From positions 6,634,001 to 6,698,000 of the forward strand of contig NC_059478.1 in assembly GCF_018139145.2 (NCBI RefSeq): a DNA stretch of 64,000 nt, read 5' to 3'. The notes under the pieces are model-generated. The model was not told the DNA's origin, made no database searches, and saw only the letters and a program-made list of their open reading frames with translations. This DNA comes from Gymnogyps californianus. Lineage: Eukaryota > Chordata > Aves > Accipitriformes > Cathartidae. The position numbers and the translations under genes are program-made. Positions 62,234 to 64,000 of the stretch are shown piece by piece. How positions within the stretch are numbered: position 1 is the first letter of the stretch; each line of letters opens with the position of its first letter.

Positions 62234-62859
62234 GACTTTCACAACTACCTGAATATCAGCATCTCTTCCTCTTGGAAAACATCAATACCTACTAAAGACA
62301 ACAGAGTGGTCAAACGTAAAATGAACTGTCAGGGCACACCAGCATAACAGGTCAACTCTGCATGGGCCAGGAACTGAGCTTTAGGACAGCACCACCCGTG
62401 ACACCAGAAAGAGAACCCAATTTGTTCACCCAGTCAACTCTCTCACATCAGCATCTGCCTTCCCTGCTCGCAGGACAGGAGGAAACTGCTTCTATGCATC
62501 ACAGAGAATCATTCAACATCCAAGTCACGAGGCAGCAAGCGAACAGTGCTGCTCTTTGCCGGTCCAGAAGCACAGACTGGGAATTACGGCAGCATGCAGG
62601 TTCTCTTCAAGGGCACAGCTCCAAACCCCAAAATCAGGTATAGCAGCTGAGACCACACCACGCTGAGCAGAACGAAGAGACAGCAACGCGTGTTTTGCTG
62701 TCTGCATGACTGTTTACACCCCAGCATGGTATTTGCTTTTTCACAATAGGAGAAGTTTGACGACTCATATTTAGCTTGTGACCCAGTACAAACACCAGCA
62801 GTTTCTGCTGTCAGAACAGCCGGTCATCTGCTGCTGTCTACCAAGCTGGGTTTTTTTCT

Positions 62860-63600
62860 CCTAAATACAGCAACTTGCATTTATCTGTATTGCATGGCAT
62901 CCTGGTTTTTCCATGACCATTTCTCCATTTGTCATGGTTTGAATCCAGCCATATCCCTCTCTCTACAGATCCAGAATAGCCTACAGATTCTCCAAATTTG
63001 TACTAGTTCATTAATAAGTATATGAAACTACATTTTCTATTCACCACCCAAGATTGAAAGAAATGTTCCTGGACAAGCACCCAAAAATACACATTTAATT
63101 TTTTTTTCCCCCTGGGTAGCATCATCCAACTATTTTGTACCCAGTTTCATCTAGAGTCACATCAGGTATGACTATGCCAAAAAGACGTGCTATTTGTCAC
63201 GGACTGCCTCTCCCCTAGCAATAAGACCTTTTAATGTTGTCATAGGATGATATTATTTCGGCTTGAGATTACTTTCCTCCAAAAAACCACATGGTTTACT
63301 TGCCCAACATCTTCCAGACTGCTTTTGTTTCAGATTTTTTTCTTCTGTAAATGAAAATTAAACTGATCTGTAATTACCCAAGTCCTCTTTCTCCTCCTTC
63401 TGGAGACAGGTACTGCATGACTTTTATGGCAGTCAGATTCCTCACCTATCCACCGTAATTTGTCAAAAATCACCACAAATTATTCTGAAATCACTTCAGC
63501 CAACTTTTTTATTAAAATTCCTGACACCCAGACAGCTTGAGACCACCTGATTTCCCAAGAGCCCTCTTGAATGTATTTTTTTCCTCTATTCTAAGCAGAG
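62860..63600 (-). mobile_element. Decayed CR1-type LINE relic (reverse transcriptase part)
   Basis: Read on the minus strand, 63483-63513 encodes KKLAEVISE followed by a stop, then VVIFDKLRWIGEE and HAVPVS. After a frame change, 63361-63396 encodes EEKEDLGNYRSV. This is the CR1 reverse transcriptase pattern (LAEVISE, IFE, GEVP, NVVPVFKK, KEDPGNYRPV). The DNA to the left as far as about 62860 also resembles the rest of the same amniote CR1/L3-like element. Stops and frameshifts show it is long dead. Ends are approximate. Confidence 0.75.
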
Positions 63601-64000
63601 ATCTCACTATTTGTCATCATCACCAGCAGTGCTAGTCAGCACTTCCTTCTCTTGAACTTTCTAACAACCACGAGTATGAAAAAATAAAGCATTAAACGTT
63701 TTGGCCTTGTTGACATTTTTTCAATAGGTCTTTCTGCTCCCACAATTATCCCACACGTACATTAATAGTATGAGGAGGACCCAAGGAAAGTGCTGACCTG
63801 CTCATTTGTCGTGCTTACCAGGACTACTGAAAGGAAGGGTTGTCACAGTCATAACAAGTATTTCTTACATTAAGGGATCGTGACGAAGCAAAAAGCATTT
63901 GTCCTGCAGGCTTAGAGATATAAATTAATCCCATGGTTACAAAGGGAGAATTGTGGTTATTCATTTAGTGGTGGCACTTTAGGTTGCTGTCACCAAAAGC
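63601..64000. other. Right edge, nothing recognised
   Basis: AT-rich non-coding sequence. The first part may be a continuation of the CR1 relic; beyond about 63750 I see nothing. Confidence 0.4.

Larger units (their letters stand above)
56740..62859. other. Non-coding stretch upstream of RGS8
   Basis: No exon of a known family was recognised on either strand. Contents are poly-A tracts (61407-61424 and 62216-62233), a 25-bp tandem duplication (61684-61733) and ordinary sequence. The next gene expected from mammalian synteny, NPL, is not seen. Confidence 0.55.

Noticed and set aside
1..64000. CRISPR array, operon or other bacterial system
   Set aside because: No regularly spaced repeats or clustered intronless genes; gene structure is vertebrate throughout.

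Overview
This is vertebrate nuclear DNA, almost certainly from a bird. It has intron-split genes with GT-AG junctions, long non-coding stretches, homopolymer and microsatellite tracts, one LTR of a type I recognise as common in bird genomes, and an old CR1-type LINE relic. The gene order RNASEL - RGS16 - RGS8, all on the minus strand, matches human 1q25. I see no plus-strand gene, no RNA gene and nothing bacterial. Most long open frames here are antisense or chance frames.

Layout, left to right. RNASEL (coding 6188 down to 1336, six coding exons) rebuilds as a 698-residue 2-5A-dependent ribonuclease: ankyrin repeats, a kinase-like domain and a KEN ribonuclease domain with its catalytic residues. 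Upstream lie a CpG-rich block with several CREB half-sites and, directly abutting it, a solo endogenous retrovirus LTR (7569-8113) pointing the other way. From 8.1 to 15.2 kb there is no gene. RGS16 (coding 19929 down to 15720, five exons, 191 residues) has a TATA box about 140 bases before its start codon. From 20.1 to 33.8 kb there is again no gene. RGS8 (coding 47450 down to 33830, five exons, 180 residues) starts from a small exon encoding MAALLIPW. A second, mutually exclusive upstream exon (49482-49540) encodes the N-terminus of the other known RGS8 isoform type, and a candidate distal first exon (56364-56468) splices to it in frame. From 56.8 to 62.8 kb I see only simple repeats and a weak old repeat; a decayed CR1 relic lies near the right end.

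How the genes relate. RNase L is the effector of the interferon-induced OAS/2-5A antiviral pathway. RGS16 and RGS8 are R4-family GTPase-activating proteins that shut off Gi/Gq signalling. The two RGS genes are tandem paralogues: they share exon phases and two exons of identical length (102 and 167 bases). RNASEL is linked to them by ancient synteny, not by shared function.

The most notable points are an arginine in RNase L at the position of the kinase-domain ATP lysine (residue 392), loss of the second ankyrin GKT lysine in the same protein, the LTR abutting the likely RNASEL promoter block, and the alternative first exons of RGS8. Exon joins were worked out by hand from reading frame, splice sites and family knowledge; none is backed by transcripts.
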